A stretch of DNA of 64,000 bases from Gammaproteobacteria bacterium HGW-Gammaproteobacteria-15 (GCA_002840125.1 PGZF01000001.1:935237-999236), one strand, 5' to 3'. Counted from the first letter of the stretch, positions 1-9,681 are shown. Numbers and translations are program-made. The notes: a model not told the origin generated them from the letters alone.

Positions 1-479
1 TGCAGTTGCCCGGCACTAAGCCCCGGTGCCGGTACCAGTAAAATCAGCAGCCAGTAGCTCAGCAGAATAAACACCGTGATCTGTATCAGGCGCTTAGTGC
101 TGCAATGCATCGACAGTAGCGAGCACGCCAGATACACCAGCGCAATACGTTGCAATACGCCAAGAATGCGCAGCTCGGCAAATTTCAGGTAAATCAGGTT
201 AACGAAGATGCCAAGGCCAAACAGGATCAGGGTACGGCGCAAAATTTTTACCCGCACAGCGCTTAGCTGCTGTGCCGTGCGTGCTACCGGCTGTAACCCG
301 ATGGCCACCGCCACACCGACGATCACCAGAAAAAACGGAAAAATAAAATCGGCAAAAGTAACGCCATCCCAGTAGGCATGAGAAAACTCACCATAGGTGT
401 TGGGGCTGTTAACCATAATCATAAACAGGATGGTTAAACCGCGGAATAAATCTAATGCCAGCAAACGTTGTGATTGCAT
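1..479 (-). CDS. nagX: NagX/HGSNAT-like DUF5009 membrane protein (partial)
   Basis: Only the first 159 codons are in the window; the gene runs off the left edge. The start at 479 follows a good AGGAAGG ribosome site. The N-terminus RLLALDLFRGLTI, the segment HAYWDGVTFADFIFPFF (residues 34-50) and the stretch LRILGVLQRIALVYL are typical of the COG4299/DUF5009 family, multi-pass inner-membrane proteins. Family knowledge: bacterial NagX members sit in N-acetylglucosamine loci and are proposed GlcNAc transporters; the human relative HGSNAT acetylates terminal glucosamine of heparan sulfate, and His34 here falls in the motif around its active-site histidine. It lies 13 bp downstream of the GH89 gene, so they are probably cotranscribed. 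Whether it transports or acetylates cannot be read from the sequence. Confidence 0.85.
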   Translation of the reverse strand, partial: MQSQRLLALDLFRGLTILFMIMVNSPNTYGEFSHAYWDGVTFADFIFPFFLVIVGVAVAIGLQPVARTAQQLSAVRVKILRRTLILFGLGIFVNLIYLKFAELRILGVLQRIALVYLACSLLSMHCSTKRLIQITVFILLSYWLLILLVPAPGLSAGQL

Positions 480-492
480 AATGCCTTCCTGC

Positions 493-2790
493 TTAAAGGT
501 TTGACGGCGGCGCTTTGCTGGCAGTTACCAGCTGCTGCAGCGCTTTTACGGCTGACACCACATCGGCCGGCACTGTTGATGCTGGTGGCAATGGCTGGTC
601 CAGCCAGGCGTTTTCCCATTCGATTAAGCGCTGCTCCAGTGCTGCAGTATCCAGTGGCTTACCACTTAACGCAGCCTGACGCTGGGCATCGAAAAACAAC
701 TGCCAGCGTGGCAGATAAAAGTGGGCGTACATACCTTGCCAGGCCTTGGAGGCGTAATCTTTTAAACTGCTGCCGCCCCAAATTGTTACCTGCTTACGCG
801 CATTGCGCTCATAAAAGGCTGCCAGTTCCGGCATGTCCGCGTAGGCGCGGGCATCGGCCACCCAGCTGTATAACGTTTCCTGCTGGCCGCCAATTAATGC
901 ATCTACCCCCAGTATCAGTTGCTCGGCCTGCCGGCGGAAATTATCGCCCTGCTCCACTTTGCCCTGCTGATAGGCCAGGGTGGTATGTTGCAGCAGCATA
1001 TCAATATGCTGGGTAACCGCATGGCGGGCAAAATCGACCAGATCGTAGCGGAATAACCTGTCCTGCTGCTGTGCCAAAGGTAAAGCCACTAAATCGCGCA
1101 GTGCCTCATCCAGCAAGGCTAAGTCGCCCGGCGCACCGGTAGAACGCAGATATTCTGTTGAGGGGCGTTTAAATAACAGGTAAGCACCGGCTGAACCTTC
1201 CCACCAGCGCGGGTCCCAATACTTGGTGCTAAGCACGGCTTTGTACAGTTTATTCCAGGCCGATAATAACGCCGGGCTGGTGCTGCCGTAACGGGCATTC
1301 AGATATTGTTGCAACCACTCCGTTGTAGCGGTGGCTTGCCCTTGCCAGGCTACGTCAAACATATATTCGTATGCCGATGATGTGCCGTGGACCCCCTCCG
1401 GAAATACGCCATAGCCGGTTAAATTGCCTTTTTCTTCATGGTTTAGCGCATAAGCGGTTTTTTCGCGGTAGAAATCAAAATCGGCATATACCGGGTTGCT
1501 GCCACCGTAATTATGGATAAAACCGAACACCCACTGCTTACCGTAAAAACCTTTGGCGCCCTGCCATACGTCGTAGCGGTCGTTACCAATATCGTGGATC
1601 ATCATTTTGTCATCCGGGATCCGGCTTAAAAATGCCTGAATGGAATCCAGATCCCAGAAATGCCGGTCTGAGCCAAACATCCAGCCCTGCATTACCCAGG
1701 TGGCGTTGGGCACAACCTGCGCCAGTGACTGGTACAACGCTTCGCCATAACCGGCCAGATCCTGATAGCGGTTCTCTGCTGATACCGGCGGCAGCATTTC
1801 ATTAAAAGCATCCATCAGGTAATAGTGCTGCTCACCATATTCGGCGTTGTATAACTCAATAAAACGTTTGGCAACCTTGGCAAACAGCGGATCAGCAGGG
1901 TCCAGCCAGTAGGTGGGTTTAGGAAAGCCACTCCAGGCTTTCATTTCAATAATTCTGGCATCGGGGAACATTTTAACAAACTGCTCCGGTACATAACCGG
2001 AAAACGCCGGTACTACCGGTTTCATGTTGTAGCTGGCCATCTTTTGCAGAATTTGCTTTTGTAACTGATGTTTTTTATCTATATAAGCCTGTGGCAACGG
2101 GCCTTCGTGGCCTTCAATATTGCCCATCCGCTGCCAGGGCGTAAACGCCGGGCCAGAGAAATACTCTGCCAGTTCCTGATCCGACACACCAAATTCGCGC
2201 CACAGCTGCTGCCAGATATATTCCTGGCCTTCCATCGCTACCGGGTTATTTACCCCGTGCAATGCCATCCAGTCCAGTTCCTGCTGCCAGCGATCCCAGC
2301 CCCACCAAGGCGTGGTGTAACCATAAGCACAAACATTCAGATAAGCGCGCTGTTGAAATAATGCCGTAACCCGCTCGGCCGGGTAATCGGCAAACTGCTG
2401 TGGCAACTGCACCCGGCTGCCTTCCCAGCTTACCGACATAGCGCCAATCTGGCGCAGATATTCGTAAGTGCCGTAACTTAATGCCGTTAACGCATTGCCA
2501 CTGACATACAGCTGGCCGCTATGGGCCTCAACCTGATACCAATCTGGCTGTTCATCGTTAACCAGCGAAAAATGCACATGCGGCACAGCCTGGCCTGCCA
2601 CCCGTTCAAACAGCTGCCGCACCGGCTCTGCAGCTGCACTGTTTTGTTGCTCTGCCACCAGGCTTTGCGGTGGCTCAACTACCGGGCTGCAACCGGTTAA
2701 CAGCGCGCCAGCCAATAAGCAGGATGCCAGTACCTTGCGGCGAAACTCAGACAAATTTAACGGGGATAAATTCATTGGGAATAAATGCAT
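493..2790 (-). CDS. GH89 alpha-N-acetylglucosaminidase, lipoprotein
   Basis: Predicted 765-residue exo-glycosidase that releases terminal alpha-linked GlcNAc; human NAGLU is the family prototype. The start at 2790 is preferred over an upstream ATG-less extension because AAAGGA lies 7 bases before it. A hydrophobic leader ends in LLTGC (Cys34), a lipobox, so the enzyme is probably anchored to a membrane in the periplasm or on the surface. Conserved blocks are visible: YTTPWWGWDRW near residue 160, YLMDAFNE with Glu331, and GYGVFPEG with Glu465. These two glutamates match the acid/base and nucleophile of GH89. Length fits the family. It lies between a TonB-dependent receptor and the NagX-like gene on the same strand, suggesting uptake, trimming and GlcNAc use in one unit. 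The natural substrate is unknown. Confidence 0.93.
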   Translation of the reverse strand: MHLFPMNLSPLNLSEFRRKVLASCLLAGALLTGCSPVVEPPQSLVAEQQNSAAAEPVRQLFERVAGQAVPHVHFSLVNDEQPDWYQVEAHSGQLYVSGNALTALSYGTYEYLRQIGAMSVSWEGSRVQLPQQFADYPAERVTALFQQRAYLNVCAYGYTTPWWGWDRWQQELDWMALHGVNNPVAMEGQEYIWQQLWREFGVSDQELAEYFSGPAFTPWQRMGNIEGHEGPLPQAYIDKKHQLQKQILQKMASYNMKPVVPAFSGYVPEQFVKMFPDARIIEMKAWSGFPKPTYWLDPADPLFAKVAKRFIELYNAEYGEQHYYLMDAFNEMLPPVSAENRYQDLAGYGEALYQSLAQVVPNATWVMQGWMFGSDRHFWDLDSIQAFLSRIPDDKMMIHDIGNDRYDVWQGAKGFYGKQWVFGFIHNYGGSNPVYADFDFYREKTAYALNHEEKGNLTGYGVFPEGVHGTSSAYEYMFDVAWQGQATATTEWLQQYLNARYGSTSPALLSAWNKLYKAVLSTKYWDPRWWEGSAGAYLLFKRPSTEYLRSTGAPGDLALLDEALRDLVALPLAQQQDRLFRYDLVDFARHAVTQHIDMLLQHTTLAYQQGKVEQGDNFRRQAEQLILGVDALIGGQQETLYSWVADARAYADMPELAAFYERNARKQVTIWGGSSLKDYASKAWQGMYAHFYLPRWQLFFDAQRQAALSGKPLDTAALEQRLIEWENAWLDQPLPPASTVPADVVSAVKALQQLVTASKAPPSNL

Positions 2791-2827
2791 GGGGTGTCCT
2801 TTTGCTATCGTTTTTATAGTGAACAAC

Positions 2828-2857
2828 ACAGGGCCTGCCCCAGGCGGCAGGCCCTGT
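2828..2857 (-). terminator. GC-rich hairpin between receptor and GH89 gene
   Basis: A perfect 12-bp inverted repeat (ACAGGGCCTGCC and its complement) with a 6-base loop lies between the receptor stop and the GH89 start. There is no long T-run after it, so it may be a partial terminator or an mRNA-stabilising stem that lowers GH89 and nagX expression relative to the receptor. Confidence 0.5.
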
Positions 2858-2869
2858 TACTACGGAGGC

Positions 2870-5530
2870 TTACATGCTAAAGCTTACACCCAGATAGTAG
2901 CTGCGGCCGATCACACTGGTGGTTTGCCAGGCACGGGTTTGCTCATCGCGGTAGGCTTCTTCATCTTTACCGGCGACGTTCAGTGCGCCAAAACGCATTG
3001 ACCACTGATCGCTGATGGTCCAGCCTAACAGCAAATCTACCTGATTACGGCCGTTTACTACCCGGCCTTCACGGGCGAAAAACGCATCGCTGCTGTCCTG
3101 CACATAGGGGCTGCGATGGTTCAGCGCTACGCGGGCACTAAACTTTTCATTTTCCCAGTAGGCGGTAATATTCCAGGTTTGCTCCGATGAATTACTCAGG
3201 GTAAAACCTTCGCTTTCATCCACCAGAATGCGGGTATAGTTTGAGCTTAAACCAAAACCGGCAACCGGTAACAGGCTGTCCAGCCCCTGGTTCCAGCCAA
3301 TTTCGTAGCCTTTTACGGTAAGGGTTGAACTGTCGTTGTAAATGGCAGTGATATCGTAAATATTGCCGCTGGCATCAACACATTCTGAACCGGCCATACT
3401 CAGGGCTGTGCCGTTGTATTGCGCTGGGCACTCCAGCTCACTGACGGTACCGTTTTTAATATCTTTCTGAAACAGGTTTACCGTTAACGAATCACCCGGG
3501 CTGTAGTACCACTCCCAGCCTAAATCCAGCTGATTAGCCGTTAGCGCTTTTAGCTCTGGCTGGCCCAGGTTTACCGAGTAGGTGCGGCTGCCAACCGAGT
3601 TTGCACCCGAGGTTTCTGACGGTGCTAACTGGGTGTTAGAGGTCAGAATAGGCCTTACCAATACCTTGGCAGCGGCCAGACGCACCTGCATATCGTCGTT
3701 CAGTGCCAACACAAAGTTAGCACTTGGCAGGAAGTTGTTGTAATCATAGCTTTGGGTTATTTCGCCAATCGCCAGTTTAATTTCTTCGTTGTCCGGGTGA
3801 GTGTCGCCGGTAAGATAAGTGTTTACATCACGTTCGGTTTGCTCGTAGCGGCCACCAAAGTTACCACGCAATGCCAAACCAAATACTTCGGTTTCAAAGT
3901 TAGCCATCAGGTAAGCAGAGGTGATCTGCCGATCCATCGAATAACTCGACTGTGCAGCAAACAAGGTTGGTACTGTTACGCCTTCGGCCACCAGTGCATC
4001 ACGGTAAGCCTGAATATTAGGTGCTATCCAGCTGTGCGGAATACTCATTTGGTTGTCGAGGAAATCCGTTACCAGAAAACCATACTCAGCCATTAACGGT
4101 AAATCTGCCGGATCGGCATCGCCAATAGCGGCGCGGTCGGTGCGATATACGTCACGTTTCAGGGTTTCTTTACGGTATTTAACACCGGTAGAAATGCTGG
4201 TAAAACCATGCCAATCCAGCAGACGGGTGGCATCAAACTGCACTGCTGTTTCGTCTGAATTCATTCTACGGCTGGCACCATTGGGGTATTCGTTACGCGG
4301 CATCGAAGCCGGATACAGCGCAGGGTCGGCTAAATCTTCGGCAAGGTTAAACACCACATTGGATGGGTTAGAAATATCCAGCGTAGCCTGGGAAATGACT
4401 GTCGCTAATATTGCCGCTTCTTCATTGTGTACTGCTTTACCTGCAGTGTAATGCAGCACACTGCTAAAGGCCCAGTCGTTCCAGTCGTAATCCAGCTCCA
4501 GGGTGTAGGCTTCTGATTTTGCGTCTTTCTCTTCCAGTTGGCGGTTATTTTCAGTGGTAAAGTTATTAATTTGGATCTGGTTATACACGCCATTTTCAGC
4601 AGCACCTAAACGGGTGATCTGGTTTTCGTTAAACAAAAATACCTGCTGATTGAGATCCTGTTTGGTGTCGTCGCCGGCATAAACAGCGGTGAATTTAGCT
4701 TCAAATTCGTTGCTGGGCCGCCACTGCAGGGTACCATTAAACAAGGTACGGTCGGTTTCACGGTCAATACGGCGATAACGCGGCCGGCGCGGCGTAACAT
4801 CGTCTTGTGCGTCAACAAACCAGCGGTCCATCCAGAGGTTATCTACCCGGTCGTCTAACTGCTGATAACCCATGTTCAGCAACACACCCACGGTATTGTC
4901 GGCAAACTGGTCAATATAAGTAAAATTGGCTTTTGGTGTAACATCACCACTGGGTGAAAATTCTGAGTACTGGCCACTGCCCGACAGCAGCACTTTTTGC
5001 TCTCTGAACGACAAAGGCGAAGCGGTATCAATATTGATGGTGCCGGATAAACCGCCACTGTCCATATCAGCTGTCGGTGATTTAATCACTTCAATCAACG
5101 ACGCCAGTTCAGTCTGGATAATGTCAAACCGAAAACCACTGGTAAAATCGGCGCTGGCCATTGACTGGCCGTTCAGGGTAGTGCGCGCATATTGAGCACC
5201 AAGGCCACGCACACTGATTGTCGAGCCACGGCCGTTAACGTTAGAAATTTGTACACCGGGAATGCGCTGAATAGCTTCAGCGATGTTTTCACTGGGAAAT
5301 TTACCGATGTCTTCCGTGGTGATGGCGTCGGTTACCTTAGTATCCTGCCGTTTAATATCTGCCGCCGCCACTAAACTACCGCGGAAGGTTACTGAAATAA
5401 CCTCATAATGATCATCATCAGATTCTTTATTTTGCTGTTGCTCCTGGGCCAGCGCCGGAAATAATAACGACGCCAGGATCGATGCAAGAACTGTTTTCTT
5501 ACCTAACTTGTGCTGATTCAACCTGTTCAT
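2870..5530 (-). CDS. TonB-dependent receptor, TonB-Xanth-Caul type
   Basis: Predicted 886-residue outer-membrane receptor. The N-terminus has a signal peptide ending near ALAQ (residue 29). The plug domain follows with EDIGKFPSENIAEAIQRIPG and SVRGLGAQYARTTLNG, characteristic of the TIGR01782 subfamily that imports oligosaccharides in Xanthomonas, Caulobacter and marine gammaproteobacteria. The remainder reads as a long beta-barrel. The last residues are FSM rather than the usual terminal aromatic, a small oddity for BAM recognition. The ribosome site GCAGGT is close to the start codon. Upstream lie two LacI-type operators and the LacI gene; downstream is GH89. The transported ligand is probably a GlcNAc-containing glycan, by context only. 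Confidence 0.9.
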   Translation of the reverse strand: MNRLNQHKLGKKTVLASILASLLFPALAQEQQQNKESDDDHYEVISVTFRGSLVAAADIKRQDTKVTDAITTEDIGKFPSENIAEAIQRIPGVQISNVNGRGSTISVRGLGAQYARTTLNGQSMASADFTSGFRFDIIQTELASLIEVIKSPTADMDSGGLSGTINIDTASPLSFREQKVLLSGSGQYSEFSPSGDVTPKANFTYIDQFADNTVGVLLNMGYQQLDDRVDNLWMDRWFVDAQDDVTPRRPRYRRIDRETDRTLFNGTLQWRPSNEFEAKFTAVYAGDDTKQDLNQQVFLFNENQITRLGAAENGVYNQIQINNFTTENNRQLEEKDAKSEAYTLELDYDWNDWAFSSVLHYTAGKAVHNEEAAILATVISQATLDISNPSNVVFNLAEDLADPALYPASMPRNEYPNGASRRMNSDETAVQFDATRLLDWHGFTSISTGVKYRKETLKRDVYRTDRAAIGDADPADLPLMAEYGFLVTDFLDNQMSIPHSWIAPNIQAYRDALVAEGVTVPTLFAAQSSYSMDRQITSAYLMANFETEVFGLALRGNFGGRYEQTERDVNTYLTGDTHPDNEEIKLAIGEITQSYDYNNFLPSANFVLALNDDMQVRLAAAKVLVRPILTSNTQLAPSETSGANSVGSRTYSVNLGQPELKALTANQLDLGWEWYYSPGDSLTVNLFQKDIKNGTVSELECPAQYNGTALSMAGSECVDASGNIYDITAIYNDSSTLTVKGYEIGWNQGLDSLLPVAGFGLSSNYTRILVDESEGFTLSNSSEQTWNITAYWENEKFSARVALNHRSPYVQDSSDAFFAREGRVVNGRNQVDLLLGWTISDQWSMRFGALNVAGKDEEAYRDEQTRAWQTTSVIGRSYYLGVSFSM

Positions 5531-5640
5531 ACCTGCGCTCTCTTGTTGCCAATTATGGGTTATGGAACGTCTTTGCCTTTGTACCAGTGTTTACTGGCCG
5601 GTGATTTATTAACCACTCTGAATTCAAGTTAGCACCACAC

Positions 5641-5678
5641 TGTCAACGTTGTCAATTAAAAATATGACAACGTTGACA
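5641..5678 (-). promoter_or_regulatory. Tandem LacI-type operators over receptor promoter
   Basis: TGTCAACGTTGTCA (5641-5654) and TGACAACGTTGACA (5665-5678) are exact reverse complements of each other, separated by 10 AT-rich bases. Each arm is itself a near-palindrome of form TGWCAACGTTGWCA with the central CG typical of LacI-family operators. On the minus strand a perfect TTGACA lies inside the pair with a weak TAACTT 18 bases later, so a bound repressor would cover the -35 region of the receptor promoter. The adjacent LacI regulator is the likely ligand. Confidence 0.8.
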
Positions 5679-5717
5679 TAAATTTTAAGCTATTGTTTAG
5701 TAATGAAATATTGATTT

Positions 5718-6737
5718 TTACAAAGTGGAAACAGAATCGCGCAATACCAATTGCAGCTCAAAGCCGCAATGTGCCGTTTGCGTTTCATTCTCCAGCATCA
5801 GGCTAATTAACAAGGCGGCGGCTTTGGCGGCAATTTCGGCGTTGGGTTGATGCACCGTGGTTAACCTTGGCCAGGTTTGGCGCGAGAACGGGCTGTTTTC
5901 AAAGCCGACGATCGACAAATCCTGCGGTACGGCAAGTTGGTGCATGCGGGCGGTAAATAACGCACCGGCGGCAATTTCATCATTACAGCCAAACAGTGCT
6001 GTGGGTTTGTCGCCCCGTTGTAATAGCTGCTCGGTCATGGCGACACCAGAGTCAAAGGTGAAATCACCGGTGATCACCAGTTGTTCTGACACCGTTAATC
6101 CGGCTTCGCGCAGCGCTGCGCAATAACCACGATAGCGGCCCAGTGACGACTGGTGATCTTTGTGATAGCCCAAAAAAGCAATACGCCGATGGCCCTGCGC
6201 CAGCAAGTGCCGGGTAATGTTAAAACCGGCTTGTTCATCATCGACATAAATGGTCGGGCACAAATCATCCGGCGGTGCCGAGCCTGACACTATACGCACC
6301 ACTTTGGCCTGCTGAGCCAGCAATTGCTGCACCAGTTCACGGTTTTCTGACAGCGGTGGTGTCAAAATCACCCCACCCACCTGATTGCTACCAATAATGG
6401 TGGTCAGCTCCTGCAACACCTGGCCAGAGTGAGAATCTGTCGGGTGGATCACCAGCTCGAAACCTTTTTGCCGGCACTGCGATAAAATGCCATTTTGCAT
6501 TTCAATCACATAATGGCTGTTAGGGTTATCGTACACAAACGCCAGCGAAAACGGCGCCGTGCGCATTAACCGCGCCGTGCGGTTGGGCTGATAATTTAGC
6601 TGGGCAATAACTGCCTGCACTCTGGTTTTAATGTCATCGCTGACCCAGGCTTCATTATTGACCACCCGTGACACCGTTTTAAACGACACCCCGGCCAAAC
6701 GGGCCACATCTTTGATGGTAGGTTTTTTGCTCGACAT
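5718..6737 (-). CDS. LacI-family transcriptional regulator
   Basis: Predicted 339-residue repressor. The N-terminal helix-turn-helix TIKDVARLAGVSFKTVSRVV is a standard LacI DNA-binding domain, followed by the hinge and a periplasmic-binding-protein-like effector domain (SIVGFENSPFSRQTWPRLTT near the C-terminus). The start at 6737 is chosen because GGA lies 5 bases before it; an ATG three codons upstream has no ribosome site. It is upstream of and codirectional with the receptor/GH89/NagX genes and ends 40 bp before the tandem operators, so it probably controls them. The inducer is unknown; a GlcNAc-related sugar is inferred from context. Confidence 0.92.
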   Translation of the reverse strand: MSSKKPTIKDVARLAGVSFKTVSRVVNNEAWVSDDIKTRVQAVIAQLNYQPNRTARLMRTAPFSLAFVYDNPNSHYVIEMQNGILSQCRQKGFELVIHPTDSHSGQVLQELTTIIGSNQVGGVILTPPLSENRELVQQLLAQQAKVVRIVSGSAPPDDLCPTIYVDDEQAGFNITRHLLAQGHRRIAFLGYHKDHQSSLGRYRGYCAALREAGLTVSEQLVITGDFTFDSGVAMTEQLLQRGDKPTALFGCNDEIAAGALFTARMHQLAVPQDLSIVGFENSPFSRQTWPRLTTVHQPNAEIAAKAAALLISLMLENETQTAHCGFELQLVLRDSVSTL

Positions 6738-6848
6738 AGCGTCCATTAAGATTAACTAAGCATACAGCGCGATTAACCGACTTTATACCGGCGCCCGCTG
6801 GCTGTCCAAATATCTTTCTGCTTACAACAGCTTAACTTACACAAAAAA

Positions 6849-6902
6849 CAAAGCCTGAACCAGTGCCAACAGCATTTTCTGTGGCTCTGGTGCAGGCTTT
6901 TG
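6849..6902 (-). terminator. Rho-independent terminator of second receptor
   Basis: On the minus strand AAAAGCCTG pairs with CAGGCTTTG across an imperfect long stem (CCAGAGCCACAG with CTGTTGGCACTGG) and is followed by TTTGTTTTTTGTG. It lies 27 bp after the stop of the receptor at 6929-9634 and separates it from the LacI gene. Confidence 0.75.
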
Positions 6903-6928
6903 CAGCGATTAAAGCTTAGTTCAGCAGA

Positions 6929-9634
6929 TCAGAACTTATAGCTTAAACCCGCCATATAAGTGCGGCCGCTGGTGGTGGTGTTGTAAGGCCGCTCACTGGA
7001 ATCACTGTACTGCACTTCACGCTGGTTAGTCAGGTTAATGGCTTCCAGGGTAAATTTCAGCGAGTCGGTGATCTGGTAAAATGCTGAGAAATCGAAGTAG
7101 GTGGTGTCATGGAAACCACGCTCATCTTCGTCAGCTAAGCCACCTTCTACTACGCTGATATATTTACTGCGGTGTGCTGCAGCAATACGGGCGCCCCAGC
7201 TGTCAGATTCATAATACAGCGTAAAGTTGTAGCTCTGCTTCGATAAGCCGGGGAAGCTCTTTTCCTGGTTTTCGCCACTACCTTGCACGTTGCGGTACAG
7301 TGTAGTGCCATCTACCCAAGTGTAGTTTGCAATAACACCCAACTGGTTAAAAGGCGCCGGTAAAAAGTCCAGATCGCGCTGAAACGCCAGCTCTGCACCT
7401 TTAATTTTAGAGGAGTCAGAGTTTTGTGGTGAGGTAACATTAAACAGTGAATCCATTGTCGCGCCGGTAGGCAGCAGTGACGCAGGCAGGCCCAGTTCGC
7501 TGTAGGCTACGGTTACCGATTCCGTTACAATAAAGTTTTCAATATCTTTATGAAATACCGCCGCCGATAACGAGCCGACACCTTCAAAGTAATATTCCAG
7601 TGCTAAGTCGAAGTTGGTCGATTCAAACGGCTTTAAATCAGGGTTACCAATGGCGATACGCCCCACTTCGCCCGGAGAACCTGTCATTTGTGCCACGTTG
7701 GCCGACACAGAAATAGCACTTAATGCAGGTCGCGTCAGGTTTTTACCGGCGCTAAAGCGCAGCAGTAAATCATCGCCCAGCTCGTACACCAGGTTTAATG
7801 TTGGTAGCACACCCGAATAATCGCGCTCGATAACGATATCCTGCCCGTTAGACACACCGCTGGATGTCAGTGTGGTTTCATAGTAACGCGCACCAACGGT
7901 ACCGCGTAATGTTTTACCGCCAATCAGCGATTCCCAGTAATATTGGGTGTATAAACTGCTGGTTTCTTCTTCTACTGTGTAAGAGTTAGTCTGGATAATT
8001 TTATCTTCACCCAGCTTTAAATCTTCCAGACCATAAAATGCCTGCAATGCCCGCACATCTGCCTGCAACCACGATATATTCGGGTGCTCAGAGTAAACAC
8101 TGGTGACAGCATCAGAAATGGTATTGATACCGTTATTTAGCGGTGTGGCTTTGTTTTCAGCATAACCGCCGTCCTCACGCATATTGCCGCTATTTTTAAA
8201 CTTTTTGTAATTGGCACCAAAAGTTAAAATGCTGCCGTTATCAAAGGCATAGTCAAAATCTGCTTTGGCGTTGTCAAAATCGGTGGCGATATAATCTTCA
8301 CGAAAGTACAGATCTTTTACGCTCCAGCCATCCAGCGCTGTCGGGTCGAAGTCGTAGGTATTAACACCGTAAAACCGATCCTGAGTAAAGTCAGTGGTGA
8401 TACCGCCGCTGCGGGTTAAGTTAACTTTGTCGAGTCTGGGTTGGTTGTAGTCAGAGGTACTGGTGCCCAGTTGGAACTTAACGCCGAGATTATCGGTAAT
8501 TTGCCAGTCGGTATTAAATGTCAGTTGCTGAAAAATAGACTCGTTGTAATCTGAACGGTTTTCGGTGCGGATAGTCGAGTTACTAAAGCGGGCATATACC
8601 GCCTCCAAATCGCCGTTATTGTCGAGCACTTCCAGCTCTTCAATCCGGCCCAGCGCTGTACTGCTGGCACCACCGGTAGAAATATGATGCTCGTCCAGCT
8701 CGTTTTCCAGCTTGCCGTACATATATTCCAGCGCAAACTTCAGATCATTACTTGGCCGGTATTGCAGCGCCGTGGTAACGCCCAAACGCTGTTGCTCGTT
8801 GTCCCATACTGAATAACGGTTACCTCGGGCAAACCAGACATTAGCATTAGCCGCTTCTGCGGCGTCGCCCGCGTCAACGCTGTCGCTGATATTGGCTGCT
8901 CTGACTTTGCGCCAGCGATAGGTGTTATACCCCATCTCGCGTGATTCTTTTTTACTGTAGGCTACCGATGCCAGCGCACCAAAGTTGCCCCAGGTGTTAG
9001 ATAACATACCGGCAAAACGCGGATCCTTACTGTCGGTATTCGTGTTGGTGCCTAACTGCCCTGCTACTGCGCCCTGAAAACCATCGTAATCAAACGGTTT
9101 GGCAGTGCGTAAATTCACTGTACCACCAATGCCGCCCTCCTCCTGATCGGCTGAGTAAGACTTTTTCACATCAATTTGGTTAAACAGCTCTGAGGCGAAA
9201 ATATTAAAATCGAATGCCCTTGAGCGGCCAACTGCACCGCGGCTGTCCATTGGCGACGACGAAATACCCAGCGCCTCCATGCCATTTACCTGCACCCGGG
9301 TAAAATCCGGCCCCAGGCCACGCAGTGAAATCTGCCGCCCTTCGCCCCCTTCACGGGTAATGGCCACGCCAGGCACCCGCTGCAGTGAGTCGGCCAGGTT
9401 CAGATCCGGAAAGTCGGCAATATCTTCTGCCACTATCGAATCCTGCGCTATCATCGAATCGCGTTTGATATCTTTTGCCCGGATCACCGAGCTGCGAAAA
9501 CCTTTAACGGCAATAATTTCAACTTCTTCATTAGTTGCCTGTTTTGCTTCTTGTGCTAACACCGTGCTGTGCATACTTGCGGTTAATGCCGCCAGGATGG
9601 CCAGCGACATGGTGCTTTTTTTATAATTTTTCAT
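6929..9634 (-). CDS. TonB-dependent receptor, TonB-Xanth-Caul type
   Basis: Predicted 901-residue outer-membrane receptor with signal peptide (cleavage near VLAQ, residue 28). Plug motifs EDIADFPDLNLADSLQRVPG and SLRGLGPDFTRVQVNG place it in the TIGR01782 group of carbohydrate-type receptors. The C-terminus LSYKF carries the expected aromatic terminal residue. A perfect 18-bp palindrome overlaps the likely -35 element upstream, and a terminator follows. It is a paralogue, not a close copy, of the receptor at 2870-5530. The neighbour upstream is D-mannonate dehydratase, so the ligand may contain a hexuronate, which is inference. Confidence 0.9.
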   Translation of the reverse strand: MKNYKKSTMSLAILAALTASMHSTVLAQEAKQATNEEVEIIAVKGFRSSVIRAKDIKRDSMIAQDSIVAEDIADFPDLNLADSLQRVPGVAITREGGEGRQISLRGLGPDFTRVQVNGMEALGISSSPMDSRGAVGRSRAFDFNIFASELFNQIDVKKSYSADQEEGGIGGTVNLRTAKPFDYDGFQGAVAGQLGTNTNTDSKDPRFAGMLSNTWGNFGALASVAYSKKESREMGYNTYRWRKVRAANISDSVDAGDAAEAANANVWFARGNRYSVWDNEQQRLGVTTALQYRPSNDLKFALEYMYGKLENELDEHHISTGGASSTALGRIEELEVLDNNGDLEAVYARFSNSTIRTENRSDYNESIFQQLTFNTDWQITDNLGVKFQLGTSTSDYNQPRLDKVNLTRSGGITTDFTQDRFYGVNTYDFDPTALDGWSVKDLYFREDYIATDFDNAKADFDYAFDNGSILTFGANYKKFKNSGNMREDGGYAENKATPLNNGINTISDAVTSVYSEHPNISWLQADVRALQAFYGLEDLKLGEDKIIQTNSYTVEEETSSLYTQYYWESLIGGKTLRGTVGARYYETTLTSSGVSNGQDIVIERDYSGVLPTLNLVYELGDDLLLRFSAGKNLTRPALSAISVSANVAQMTGSPGEVGRIAIGNPDLKPFESTNFDLALEYYFEGVGSLSAAVFHKDIENFIVTESVTVAYSELGLPASLLPTGATMDSLFNVTSPQNSDSSKIKGAELAFQRDLDFLPAPFNQLGVIANYTWVDGTTLYRNVQGSGENQEKSFPGLSKQSYNFTLYYESDSWGARIAAAHRSKYISVVEGGLADEDERGFHDTTYFDFSAFYQITDSLKFTLEAINLTNQREVQYSDSSERPYNTTTSGRTYMAGLSYKF

Positions 9635-9681
9635 GTCTACCCCTGTTGATTATTTTACGAGCGTTTTTACCTTAAACAACC

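Noticed and set aside
474-1016. 180-codon plus-strand frame at the left end
   Set aside because: Lies antisense within the GH89 gene and has Pro/Arg-rich low-complexity content typical of shadow frames.
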